From Vibrio sp. PID17_43 (GTDB lineage: Bacteria > Pseudomonadota > Gammaproteobacteria > Enterobacterales > Vibrionaceae), in contig NZ_LIXM01000028.1 in the NCBI RefSeq assembly GCF_002608565.1, positions 1 to 50,160 on the forward strand: 50,160 nt of DNA, read 5' to 3'. Positions 19,904-28,989 of the stretch are shown piece after piece; position 1 is the stretch's first letter, and every line of letters begins with the position of its first letter. Both the position numbers and the translations under genes were made by a program. A model generated the notes under the pieces. The model searched no databases. It had not been told where the DNA came from and saw only the letters and a list, made by a program, of their open reading frames with translations.

Positions 19904-22468
19904 TTAGAACAACTCTTCTGTCTCACCACTGCCTGTGGAGTAGATACTATCTTCGAGGTGATTGCCGGCGTACTCTGTAGGCTCAGTCCCTTTTTCAAAG
20001 TACTCAAACATCGATGTACCATCCACTTTGTGAGTTAACAGCCCGCTGTCACGGTCGATACGTACGCGAACAATATCATCAGGGATGTTCTTACTTTGTT
20101 GTGGTGTGCCCTCTAGTGCTGCGTGCATAAAGTCAATCCATGCAGGCTCTGCGGTTTTTGCGCCAGACTCTGCTCCAGAGATCTGGTCTTGACCTAGATT
20201 GCTGTTGATGGTTGTACGGCCAAGTGTGCGCGAGTGGTCATCGAAACCTACCCATGAAATCGCCACGATGCCTGGCCCGTAACCATTGTACCAAGTATCT
20301 TTAGAATCGTTGGTGGTACCGGTTTTGCCTCCAATGTCACGGCGATCAAGTTCTTGTGCTCGCCAGCCTGTACCATTCCAACCTGTGCCATCTTGCCAAC
20401 TGCCACCACCCCAGATGTTGCTGTACATCATTTCACGCATTAAGAAAGCATTTTGCTCTGAAATAACCTGTGGTGCGTAATTAGGCTCATTGCTTTCCAA
20501 TGTATGATTTGTGTCGGCGTTGTCTAACGCGACATCTTGTTCACCAAACTCTGTGATGAACTTATCCTCTGCTTGCACACTCATTTGAGGGCAATTTTTC
20601 TGACAAATTGTTTTTGGATTGGCTTTAAATAGCACCTCACCGAACGGGTTCTCAACATGATCAATGTAATACGGCTCCACGTAATAACCGCCATTGGCAA
20701 ACACAGAATAGCCTTGTGCGACTTTCATTGGTGTTAAGCTGCCTGCACCGAGGGCGATAGTCTCTGAACGAGGAACCTCATTGATGTCAAAACCAAAACG
20801 GGCTAGGTACTGGCGCGTCTCGTCTAAGCCAACTTCACGTAACGTACGAACAGCCATCACGTTTTTTGATTGTGCCAGGCCTATGCGTAGACGCGTTGGG
20901 CCAATGTATGTTGGTGGTGAATTCTTTGGACGCCACGCCGAACCTGAGCCCTCATCCCATTTATTAATGGGGGCATCGTTGACGAGTGAAGCGAGTGTTA
21001 GACCTTTGTTTAATGCTGCAGAGTAGATGAACGGTTTGATACTCGAACCGACCTGACGCACAGACATGGTTGCACGGTTAAACTTACTGTGTATGAAGTT
21101 GAAACCACCAACCAGAGAAAGCACCGCACCGTTCTCTGGATTCATTGCCACAAAAGCCGTATTCGCATTTGGTACTTGGCTCAATTTCCAATGGGTTGTG
21201 ATGGTGCCTTCTTTATCGGTGGTGTTGATTGCACGCACCCATACTTGCTGACCTGCGGTTAGGATCTCTTTTGCAGATGTTGGCGCAGGCCCTTGACGCT
21301 CATCGGTCAAAAACTTGCGTGCCCAGTTCATGCCAGTCCAAGCGATAGTCTGCTCATTGTTGTTCTTCACCCAAACTTGTGCCGATTTATCCTCCACTTT
21401 GGTGACAACCGCAGGGTATAGCTCTCCGTAAGTTGGTTGCGTTTTCAGGTGCGTTTCAATTTGCTCTGTATTCCACGCTTCTTCTCTGGCTTTCCATAAG
21501 GTTTTCTCTGCACCTCGGTAACCGTGACGCTCATCATAAGCCAATAGGTTATTGATAGCGGCTGTATTTGCAGCATCTTGAAGTTTTGAGTTCACTGTCA
21601 TGTAGATGTTTAAGCCCGAAGTGTAGGCTTTTTCCTCACCATACTCATTGACTGCCCATGAACGTGCAAGCTCAGCGACATATGGGGCGGAAAGTTCAAT
21701 TTCAGCGCTGTGGTAGCGTGCTACGATAGGCTCAGAACGAGCTTGGTCATATTGCTCTTGAGTGATGTATTTCTCATCTAGCATGCGCATCAATACCACA
21801 TTACGACGATTGGTTGCACGCTCTAATGAGTAGATCGGGTTCATGGTCGAAGGCGCTTTTGGCATGCCGGCTAACGTTGCAATTTCACTCAATGTCAATT
21901 CATTTAGGCTCTTACCGAAATAAACCTGAGCAGCTGCACCAAAGCCATATGAACGATAGCCAAGGAAGATCTTATTCACATACAACTCCATGATCTCTTG
22001 CTTAGATAGAAGCTGTTCGATGTGGATTGCAATAAAAATCTCTTTAATTTTTCGCATGATCTTCTTTTCATTCGATAAGAAGAAATTACGAGCTAATTGC
22101 TGAGTAATAGTACTCGCACCTTGTTTTGCTGAACCAGAAAGCGCCACAACCACTGCAGCCCGTGTAATACCGATCGGGTCGATACCTGGATGCTCATAAA
22201 ATCGGCTATCCTCGGTCGCGATCAGTGCGTGAATTAAATCTTGTGGAATTTCGTCGTAAGTAACAGGAATACGACGTTTCTCGCCAAACTGTGCGATCAG
22301 TTTTCCATCTTGACTAAACACCTGCATAGGTGTTTGTAATTCAACATTTTTTAGAGTTGCAACGTCTGGCAATTCAGGCTTTACATACTGGTAGAAGCCG
22401 AAAATTGTGGTGACTCCAAGAATTATGCAAATCAATGTTAAAAATAGTAAACGCTTTATGAACTTCAC
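19904..22468 (-). CDS. mrcA: Penicillin-binding protein 1A (transglycosylase/transpeptidase)
   Basis: PBP1A polymerises and crosslinks peptidoglycan in the periplasm, anchored by one N-terminal membrane helix (about residues 6-27). The glycosyltransferase (GT51) domain shows EDSRFYEHPGID with the catalytic Glu86, then KQGASTITQQLARN and the KIFLG segment. The transpeptidase domain has the SxxK serine at Ser475 (SSIK) and the KTG triad at 715-717. Length is 854 residues, against 850 in E. coli. The ATG is preceded by CCGGTGAAG. It is divergent from pilM; this mrcA-pilM pair with the secretin operon is conserved in many gammaproteobacteria. Confidence 0.96.
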   Translation of the reverse strand: MKFIKRLLFLTLICIILGVTTIFGFYQYVKPELPDVATLKNVELQTPMQVFSQDGKLIAQFGEKRRIPVTYDEIPQDLIHALIATEDSRFYEHPGIDPIGITRAAVVVALSGSAKQGASTITQQLARNFFLSNEKKIMRKIKEIFIAIHIEQLLSKQEIMELYVNKIFLGYRSYGFGAAAQVYFGKSLNELTLSEIATLAGMPKAPSTMNPIYSLERATNRRNVVLMRMLDEKYITQEQYDQARSEPIVARYHSAEIELSAPYVAELARSWAVNEYGEEKAYTSGLNIYMTVNSKLQDAANTAAINNLLAYDERHGYRGAEKTLWKAREEAWNTEQIETHLKTQPTYGELYPAVVTKVEDKSAQVWVKNNNEQTIAWTGMNWARKFLTDERQGPAPTSAKEILTAGQQVWVRAINTTDKEGTITTHWKLSQVPNANTAFVAMNPENGAVLSLVGGFNFIHSKFNRATMSVRQVGSSIKPFIYSAALNKGLTLASLVNDAPINKWDEGSGSAWRPKNSPPTYIGPTRLRIGLAQSKNVMAVRTLREVGLDETRQYLARFGFDINEVPRSETIALGAGSLTPMKVAQGYSVFANGGYYVEPYYIDHVENPFGEVLFKANPKTICQKNCPQMSVQAEDKFITEFGEQDVALDNADTNHTLESNEPNYAPQVISEQNAFLMREMMYSNIWGGGSWQDGTGWNGTGWRAQELDRRDIGGKTGTTNDSKDTWYNGYGPGIVAISWVGFDDHSRTLGRTTINSNLGQDQISGAESGAKTAEPAWIDFMHAALEGTPQQSKNIPDDIVRVRIDRDSGLLTHKVDGTSMFEYFEKGTEPTEYAGNHLEDSIYSTGSGETEELF

Positions 22469-22647
22469 CGGAGAATCCCTGATTGGTTGAGGCTGTATAA
22501 CGGCAAACCCTTGTACTCTTAGGTTAAAAATTTAGCACATAGAGATATTAACTCTTATTTAGATGCTAATCACAACCTTTGCACGAAGAAAATTCTCTCG
22601 ATGCTAAGAACAACTTTGCACGATTGAATATCGGATCGAGAGTAGAG

Positions 22648-23664
22648 ATGGATAAGCTATTAGTTACTGGCATAGATATCGGTCATAACAGCCTCAAAGC
22701 CGTGGTACTTAAACCCAATGGCAACAGTTACGCCTTATTGGGCTACAAAGAAATATTACTTAAGGAAGGTATTGTCGCTGAAAATAACATCATAAATCAT
22801 CAAGAATTTGTAAAGACCCTAAAAGAGATGAAAAAAATGTTTCCTTTTGGCGCTCGACAAGTGGCTATTTCTGTTCCTGACAATGCAGTGATCAGTAAAA
22901 CGTTGCCAATTGAACACCACTTGGATGAAAGTGAAAAAGAATTTGCCATCGTCCGAGCTTTTTCACATCAATCGCCATTTCCTGTGGAAGAACTGAGTCT
23001 TGATTTTGCTTTAGTTGAAGTCGCAGAACAGGAACGAGGCATAGATAGTTATCGACTCTTTGCAACGCGTAAAGAAGTGGTAGAAGCGCGAGTTGGTGCC
23101 GTTCAAAAGTCAGGGTTGAGAACGGTGCTGGTGGATGTGCACTCGCAAAGTCTTGGGCACATTTGGCAGTTGGCTGCAGGACGCTTTCCTAGCAGGAGTG
23201 CGTATTGTTTACTTCACCTTGGAGAAATGAGCAGTTCATTCACCATGTTTACTGAGCAAGGCGAGCTCTTTCATAAAGAGTTTGTCTGCGGGACCCGCAA
23301 CGTCAGTGGAGTGAGACACGATGCCCTCTCTGAAAATAATGAACAAGGGATGGCTGAGTCGTTTAACTGTCACATGATCGAACATGTGAAGCGTCAAATG
23401 CAGTTATACAGCTCGATGAATGGTTCACAAAACATCCAAGGTATCTGGCTGTCTGGCGAAGGGGCGACCATGCCAATGATCGCTGAAGCTCTGTCTGAAC
23501 AACTGGCACTAGAGTGTGAGTTGCTCAACCCTCTTGGTTTATTTGATATGAAAGTGCCTAAGCGCAAGCGTGACACCGCGGACTGGCCGCGTTTCACTGC
23601 GGCTGCGGGGCTTGCTGTGCGTGGGATTCAGTGGTTAGGAGGTAAGAATGTTGTATCACATTAA
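22648..23664 (+). CDS. pilM: Type IV pilus assembly ATPase-fold protein PilM
   Basis: PilM is a cytoplasmic actin-like (FtsA-fold) protein that binds the N-terminal tail of PilN and links the pilus motor side to the inner-membrane platform. The chosen ATG gives 338 residues starting MDKLLVTGIDIGHNSLKAVV, which carries the actin-like phosphate loop. The frame runs 23 codons further upstream, but the N-terminal match and a purine-rich GAGAGTAGAG before the internal ATG favour this start. pilN begins inside its last codons, so translation is coupled. It opens the pilMNOPQ operon, which in vibrios serves type IV pili including the DNA-uptake pilus. Confidence 0.93.
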   Translation: MDKLLVTGIDIGHNSLKAVVLKPNGNSYALLGYKEILLKEGIVAENNIINHQEFVKTLKEMKKMFPFGARQVAISVPDNAVISKTLPIEHHLDESEKEFAIVRAFSHQSPFPVEELSLDFALVEVAEQERGIDSYRLFATRKEVVEARVGAVQKSGLRTVLVDVHSQSLGHIWQLAAGRFPSRSAYCLLHLGEMSSSFTMFTEQGELFHKEFVCGTRNVSGVRHDALSENNEQGMAESFNCHMIEHVKRQMQLYSSMNGSQNIQGIWLSGEGATMPMIAEALSEQLALECELLNPLGLFDMKVPKRKRDTADWPRFTAAAGLAVRGIQWLGGKNVVSH

Positions 23665-24223
23665 CCTTCTTCCTTGGCGCGAACGCCAGCGTGAGGCACA
23701 CCGTCGTCGCTTTGTCGGGCTAGTGATTTTAAGTGCATTAGTGGCAGGTGGTATTCAATGGAGCATTGGCCAGTACTACCAGTATCAGCAAGATCAGCAG
23801 CAGCAGCGCATCGATTATTTAGCACATTATATTTCACTACTAGATCAACGAATGAAAGCGATGAAGATCGCCGAGCAAGAACACGACAAGATCTTAGGAC
23901 GCTTGAAGGTTGTTGAAGAACTTCAACGCGGGCGAAACAAAACGACGGAGTTCATGAATTTGATGCCTTCCGTGATCCCGAATGGTGTGTACGTCGATAA
24001 GATCAAGATGAACGATTATGAGATAGAGATTTCAGGCATTTCCGATAGCACGCCGCGCTTGGCAACTATGCTGGATAAGATGGAGAGGTCGGCCAAGTTA
24101 CTCGATGTAGAAATGCATTCGATTGTTCACGGTAAAGTGCGCTTTGGTAAAGAATTTCAGGCCTTCAAAGCCTCCTTCTTGTTTAAAGAGCCTCTTCAAC
24201 AGACAGGAGGTCAACATGGCTAA
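23648..24223 (+). CDS. pilN: Type IV pilus inner-membrane protein PilN
   Basis: PilN is a bitopic inner-membrane protein. Its short cytoplasmic tail binds PilM and its periplasmic domain pairs with PilO. The INLLPWR motif at residues 5-11 is the conserved PilM-binding element. A membrane helix follows at about residues 22-40, then a Gln-rich coiled-coil stretch and an alpha-beta periplasmic domain; the total is 191 residues. The gene overlaps pilM by 17 bases and its stop lies beyond the pilO start, so all three are translationally linked. Confidence 0.94.
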   Translation: MLYHINLLPWRERQREAHRRRFVGLVILSALVAGGIQWSIGQYYQYQQDQQQQRIDYLAHYISLLDQRMKAMKIAEQEHDKILGRLKVVEELQRGRNKTTEFMNLMPSVIPNGVYVDKIKMNDYEIEISGISDSTPRLATMLDKMERSAKLLDVEMHSIVHGKVRFGKEFQAFKASFLFKEPLQQTGGQHG

Positions 24224-24809
24224 TTGGTCAGATCTAGAATTTGATGAAATTGCAGAGTGGCCATTACATCCTCAGTTGGCTGTCATCTTATTAATGGTGT
24301 TGTTCATTCAGGGCTTTGGCTATTGGTTTTATCTTATTCCCGAAGAGCAACGCCTTAATAGCCAGATCCAAGAAGAGCAAGCCTTAAAAGTGGCACTCAG
24401 AATCAAAGCAAATAAAGTTGCAACGTTGCCTCAGCTTCAATCGCAGTTGGATGAGCTCACCACGCGCTACAAAATGCTATTGCAACAACTGCCAGTGCAG
24501 AAAGAACTGGCAACCATGCTGGCCTCTATTAATGAGCTCGGTATTGATAACAAGCTGACGTTTACCAGTATTGAGTGGGGGGAGAAACAGTCCGAGCACT
24601 TTCTATACCGTTTGCCACTCAATATTGAGCTGACAGGTGATTTTCATGATATTGGCCGTTTCTCCCAAGCTATTGCGACGCTGCCTCGTATCATTACATT
24701 TACCGATGTGACGTGGCAGCGAGTCAGTCAAGAGAGCGAAGCTCTGCATTTTCGCGTAAAGGCGAACACTTACCAGTTCAAACCTGAGGAAGCGAAAGTT
24801 GAGAAATAA
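24216..24809 (+). CDS. pilO: Type IV pilus inner-membrane protein PilO
   Basis: PilO forms heterodimers with PilN in the periplasm and contacts the lipoprotein PilP. I start it at the ATG preceded by AGGAGGTCAAC, an almost perfect ribosome binding site, giving 197 residues. The frame runs 31 codons further upstream, but that is pilN sequence in another frame. A short cytoplasmic part with the family's WPLHPQ motif precedes one membrane helix at about residues 20-42. A coiled coil (about 50-95) and a ferredoxin-like domain follow. It overlaps the pilN end by 8 bases and the pilP start by 11. Confidence 0.93.
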   Translation: MANWSDLEFDEIAEWPLHPQLAVILLMVLFIQGFGYWFYLIPEEQRLNSQIQEEQALKVALRIKANKVATLPQLQSQLDELTTRYKMLLQQLPVQKELATMLASINELGIDNKLTFTSIEWGEKQSEHFLYRLPLNIELTGDFHDIGRFSQAIATLPRIITFTDVTWQRVSQESEALHFRVKANTYQFKPEEAKVEK

Positions 24810-25320
24810 AACTTTGCTGATGATAGGTATTGCTATTGCCAGCGTATTAGTTGGGTGCCAAGCCAATGATGAATCATTGAGCGATTTCATTCGTGGTGTA
24901 GAAGAGAAAGCGCGTCGTGATGCGGAAAAACTGAGGCCAGCGGAGAAATATCGGGTGGTCGCTTATGATCCCATGGTGATGCGAGCCCCATTTGAGCTAC
25001 CGAAAGAAGCCATTATTGCGACTCAACCCGAGGTTAGGAAAGATTGCTGGCAGCCTCCGGCGAGAAAGCGTACCGGAAAACTGGAACGCTTTCCTCTTAG
25101 TCAGTTGCGTTTAAAAGGTGTGATGGGTGTAGATAACAATGTTTCAGGGCTTGTGCAAGCACCAAACGGCACCGTTTACCCCATTAAGCCGGGGCAATAT
25201 CTTGGGCGCAACAATGGCAAGGTTACCCATGTATCCCAGCGTTATTTAACGATTAATGAAACCCTGCCCGATGGCTTAGGGTGCTGGCAAAAACGCAAAG
25301 TTAAGCTGGCTTTGAGATAG
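24799..25320 (+). CDS. pilP: Type IV pilus lipoprotein PilP
   Basis: PilP is an inner-membrane lipoprotein that connects the PilNO platform to the secretin PilQ. The signal peptide ends in the lipobox LVGC with the lipidated Cys20. A flexible charged linker follows (DESLSDFIRGVEEKARRD), then a C-terminal beta-sandwich domain. The start appears to be TTG at 24799, preceded by GAGGAAGCG; the first in-frame ATG is at residue 8, which would cut into the signal peptide. The gene overlaps pilO by 11 bases. At 173 residues the length is normal for the family. Confidence 0.91.
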   Translation: MRNKTLLMIGIAIASVLVGCQANDESLSDFIRGVEEKARRDAEKLRPAEKYRVVAYDPMVMRAPFELPKEAIIATQPEVRKDCWQPPARKRTGKLERFPLSQLRLKGVMGVDNNVSGLVQAPNGTVYPIKPGQYLGRNNGKVTHVSQRYLTINETLPDGLGCWQKRKVKLALR

Positions 25321-25352
25321 ATATAGCTGTATTTATTTTTTGATATTGAGTA

Positions 25353-27098
25353 ATGAAGATGAGACAAGGATTTCCGAGCCTACCAAAGAAGCTAACTGGG
25401 CTTTTTACTTTCTGGCTGCTTTTACTTTTAGCGCCTTTAGCTCACGCTGAAGGAGGACAAGCTAATGCACTAAAAAGTATCGATTTTCGCACTAACAAAG
25501 ACAAAGATGCGATCATTGTAGTCGAACTGGCCTCTCCAGCAGCGATAGTGGATATTAAGCGCGTCCAGGAAGGGCTGAGCATTGATTTGCTCAACACTTT
25601 AGTGGCAGATGAACAGCTTTATCTGCTTGATGTAAAAGACTTCTCAACCGTAGTTGAAAGTGTCGAGGTCTTTCGTGAGGTTTCGGGCACACGTTTGCAG
25701 GCGTATATCGATGAAGGTTATACCCATGATTATCGGCTCTCTGGGCGTTATCTTGAAGTGACGGTTAGTAAGTTAAAGCCGAATGAAAAAGTGCCAGATA
25801 AGAGCATCTTAGATAAGCAAGGCAAGCTGATTTCGATTAATTTCCAAGATATTCCTGTGCGTAACGTATTGCAATTGATTGCCGATCATAATCAATTCAA
25901 CTTGGTGGTGTCCGATTCGGTCGCCGGTAATCTGACCTTGCGCCTTGATGGTGTAGCCTGGCAACAGGTATTGGATATTATTTTGCAGGTAAAAGGGCTA
26001 GATAAACGCGTTGATGGGAATGTGATTTTGGTCGCGCCAAAGGATGAGCTCGATTTACGAGAAATGCAGCAACTGGAGAAACAAAAACTCGAGCAGGAGA
26101 TGGGCGAACTATCATCGGAAATCATCAAAGTTAATTTCGCTAAAGCATCAGATATTGCAGAGATGATCAATGGCGAGGGTAACATTAGTATGTTGTCTGA
26201 ACGCGGAAAAATGACGATTGATGAGCGTACTAACTCACTCTTGATTCGTGAATTACCTGAGAACATTGCCGTTATCCGAGAAATCATCGAATCGCTGGAT
26301 ATTCCCGTTAAACAAGTACAAATTGCAGCCCGAATTGTGACTATCTATGAAGGCAATATGGATGAACTGGGTGTTCGCTGGGGCTTTACCTCAACCAATG
26401 GCAGCAATACTGTCGGAGGTTCAATTGAGAGTAATTTAGCGACCATTGGCCTCTACGATGCTGGCGGTAGTGAAGGTGAAGACGCTAGTAGCAGTGCCGG
26501 TATTGATGACTTCCTGAATGTGAATTTAGCTGCGACCAATCCGAGTGCAACCAGTATTGCTTTCCAAGTGGCAAAGCTGGGCTCTGATACCTTATTGGAC
26601 TTAGAGCTTTCTGCGTTACAACAAGAATCGAAAGCAGAAATCATTTCTAGTCCGCGTTTAATCACTACCAATAAAAAACCGGCTTATATCGAGCAAGGTA
26701 CAGAGATCCCATACCTAGAATCTTCTTCAAGTGGTGCGACTTCGGTAACGTTCAAAAAAGCGGTGTTGAGTTTAAAAGTGACGCCGCAAATTACGCCAGA
26801 TAACCGCTTAGTGTTGGATTTAAGTGTGACGCAAGATAGGCCAGGGCAAGTAGTAAAAACGGGAACTGGTGAAGCTGTGGCTATCGATACTCAACGTATT
26901 GGAACTCAGGTATTGGTGAACAATGGTGAGACTGTGGTACTCGGTGGTATTTTCCAGCACAACATTACCAACGCTGTTGATAAAGTGCCTTTATTGGGGG
27001 ATTTGCCGCTATTGGGGGCGCTTTTCCGTCGCAGTTATGAAAATGTAGGTAAAAGTGAGTTGCTGGTTTTTGTCACACCCAAAGTCGTAATCCAGTAA
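25353..27098 (+). CDS. pilQ: Type IV pilus secretin PilQ
   Basis: PilQ forms the outer-membrane channel through which the pilus passes. The 581-residue protein has a signal peptide ending near AHA at residue 32. An AMIN-type N-terminal domain follows (about 40-140), then a secretin N0/STN domain opening ISINFQDIPVRNVL near residue 160. A charged coiled linker (about 230-250) and an N1-type domain come next. The C-terminal secretin domain ends with VPLLGDLPLLGALF at 545-558. Two in-frame ATGs (25353 and 25359) are both possible starts. It closes the pilM-Q operon; no clear hairpin terminator follows before aroK, 190 bases on. Confidence 0.94.
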   Translation: MKMRQGFPSLPKKLTGLFTFWLLLLLAPLAHAEGGQANALKSIDFRTNKDKDAIIVVELASPAAIVDIKRVQEGLSIDLLNTLVADEQLYLLDVKDFSTVVESVEVFREVSGTRLQAYIDEGYTHDYRLSGRYLEVTVSKLKPNEKVPDKSILDKQGKLISINFQDIPVRNVLQLIADHNQFNLVVSDSVAGNLTLRLDGVAWQQVLDIILQVKGLDKRVDGNVILVAPKDELDLREMQQLEKQKLEQEMGELSSEIIKVNFAKASDIAEMINGEGNISMLSERGKMTIDERTNSLLIRELPENIAVIREIIESLDIPVKQVQIAARIVTIYEGNMDELGVRWGFTSTNGSNTVGGSIESNLATIGLYDAGGSEGEDASSSAGIDDFLNVNLAATNPSATSIAFQVAKLGSDTLLDLELSALQQESKAEIISSPRLITTNKKPAYIEQGTEIPYLESSSSGATSVTFKKAVLSLKVTPQITPDNRLVLDLSVTQDRPGQVVKTGTGEAVAIDTQRIGTQVLVNNGETVVLGGIFQHNITNAVDKVPLLGDLPLLGALFRRSYENVGKSELLVFVTPKVVIQ

Positions 27099-27288
27099 CG
27101 CTTAATCAGTAAAAAAAGCGATTAGATCAAAAATAAAGTTGCATTAGTGGCACCATGCTTGGATAATTTCGGGTCTTATCACGAATTATCTGTGAGGAAT
27201 TGGTGTCACAAGCCTTGTTGAATAGCAGTTTGGCTGTGTTTTCTTGTGACGATCTTATTGAATTAACGTTGTAAAAATACCGCTAAAT

Positions 27289-27807
27289 ATGGCTGAGAAA
27301 CGTAATATTTTTCTTGTTGGCCCAATGGGTGCCGGCAAAAGTACAATTGGTAGACATCTCGCACAGCAGCTGCATATGGAGTTTGTTGACTCTGATACAG
27401 TGATTGAAGAACGCACAGGCGCAGATATCTCTTGGGTTTTTGATGTAGAAGGTGAAGAAGGCTTCCGTAAGCGTGAAGAAGCGGTGCTTGAAGACCTAAC
27501 TCAAGAGCAAGGTATCGTGCTAGCAACAGGTGGCGGCTCTGTCATGAGCAAAGAAAACCGCAATCACCTTTCAGCTCGTGGTGTTGTTGTTTACCTAGAA
27601 ACGACTATCGAAAAGCAATTGGCACGTACTAACCGTGACAAGAAGCGTCCTTTACTTCAAACGGATAAACCTCGTGAAGTATTGGAGCAATTGGCTGGTG
27701 AACGTAATCCTCTATATGAAGAAGTGGCGGATTACACCGTTCGTACTGACGACCAGAGTGCAAAAGTGGTAGCCAACCAAATCGTAAAAATGCTAGAAGA
27801 GAGATAA
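27289..27807 (+). CDS. aroK: Shikimate kinase I
   Basis: AroK phosphorylates shikimate at the 3-hydroxyl in the aromatic amino acid pathway. The 172-residue P-loop kinase shows Walker [10 protein letters not shown] at residues 11-19. The shikimate-binding [11 protein letters not shown] follows near 34, then the ATGGGSV segment near 79 and the lid [11 protein letters not shown] near 110. The conserved [12 protein letters not shown] form fits AroK. The 190 bases upstream probably hold its promoter. aroB starts 29 bases after the stop. Confidence 0.96.
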   Translation: MAEKRNIFLVGPMGAGKSTIGRHLAQQLHMEFVDSDTVIEERTGADISWVFDVEGEEGFRKREEAVLEDLTQEQGIVLATGGGSVMSKENRNHLSARGVVVYLETTIEKQLARTNRDKKRPLLQTDKPREVLEQLAGERNPLYEEVADYTVRTDDQSAKVVANQIVKMLEER

Positions 27808-27836
27808 GCAATTATCTTTTTTAATTGGAGGCCCCG

Positions 27837-28937
27837 ATGGAACGGATTACGGTCAATCTAGCAGAGCGTAGCTACCCAATCTCTATAGGCGCCGGGTTAT
27901 TTGAGGACCCGGCGTACCTTTCTCAAATTCTCTCAAATAAAAACGCAAACCAGAAAGTGGTCGTGATCAGTAATGTCACGGTTGCACCTCTGTACGCGAA
28001 TAAAATTCTTAACCAACTGAAGCAGCTTGGCTGTGACGCCTCTTTACTTGAGTTACCTGATGGCGAGCAATACAAAAGCCTAGACGTATTTAACCAAGTC
28101 ATGAACTTCCTATTGGAGGGAAGTTATGCGCGTGATGTGGTGATTATCGCATTGGGCGGTGGTGTGATTGGTGATCTCGTTGGCTTTGCTTCAGCGTGTT
28201 ATCAACGCGGTGTGGATTTCATCCAAATCCCTACGACATTATTGTCTCAAGTTGACTCATCAGTTGGTGGTAAAACGGCTGTTAACCACCCATTAGGCAA
28301 AAATATGATTGGTGCTTTTTACCAGCCAAAAGCCGTAATTATCGATACCAATTGTTTGTCGACATTGCCAGAGCGTGAGTTTGCTGCGGGCATCGCAGAG
28401 GTCATCAAGTATGGCATTATTTATGATGGTGCATTTTTCGATTGGTTGGAAGAGAACCTCGATCGTCTGTACGCCCTAGATGAAGAAGCCCTGACTTACG
28501 CGATTGCACGTTGCTGTGAAATCAAAGCAGAAGTTGTCGCGCAGGATGAGAAAGAAACCGGTATTCGAGCATTGCTCAACCTTGGTCACACTTATGGTCA
28601 CGCGATTGAGGCGGAGCTAGGCTATGGTAACTGGCTACATGGTGAAGCGGTTTCTTCAGGTACAGTGATGGCAGCAAAAACATCCCATCTCCGTGGGTTG
28701 ATTTCTCAAGCGCAGTTCGATCGAATTGTTGCAATTTTGCGCCGCGCTAAATTGCCTGTACACACCCCAGAAAGTATGACATTTGATGACTTTATGGCGC
28801 ACATGATGCGTGACAAAAAAGTGCTATCTGGTCAGCTTCGCCTAGTGTTACCAACGGGTATCGGCAGCGCAGAAGTCATCGCGGACACACCTCAAGACGT
28901 GATCAAACAAGCCATCGACTTTGGGCGTGATATTTGA
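27837..28937 (+). CDS. aroB: 3-dehydroquinate synthase
   Basis: AroB cyclises DAHP to 3-dehydroquinate, using NAD as a catalytic cofactor and zinc. I start it at the ATG at 27837, just after GGAGG; a TTG four codons earlier overlaps the ribosome binding site itself and is rejected. The 366-residue protein has PDGEQYKS near 79, the NAD-binding [12 protein letters not shown] near 105, the [15 protein letters not shown] segment, and the zinc ligands in HTYGHAIE. It is in the conserved order aroK-aroB-damX-dam. Confidence 0.96.
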   Translation: MERITVNLAERSYPISIGAGLFEDPAYLSQILSNKNANQKVVVISNVTVAPLYANKILNQLKQLGCDASLLELPDGEQYKSLDVFNQVMNFLLEGSYARDVVIIALGGGVIGDLVGFASACYQRGVDFIQIPTTLLSQVDSSVGGKTAVNHPLGKNMIGAFYQPKAVIIDTNCLSTLPEREFAAGIAEVIKYGIIYDGAFFDWLEENLDRLYALDEEALTYAIARCCEIKAEVVAQDEKETGIRALLNLGHTYGHAIEAELGYGNWLHGEAVSSGTVMAAKTSHLRGLISQAQFDRIVAILRRAKLPVHTPESMTFDDFMAHMMRDKKVLSGQLRLVLPTGIGSAEVIADTPQDVIKQAIDFGRDI

Positions 28938-28989
28938 TTTAGTCATGCTGTTTTAGGGTGTCATTTTTGTTGTTGATTAGGGTTTTTAA

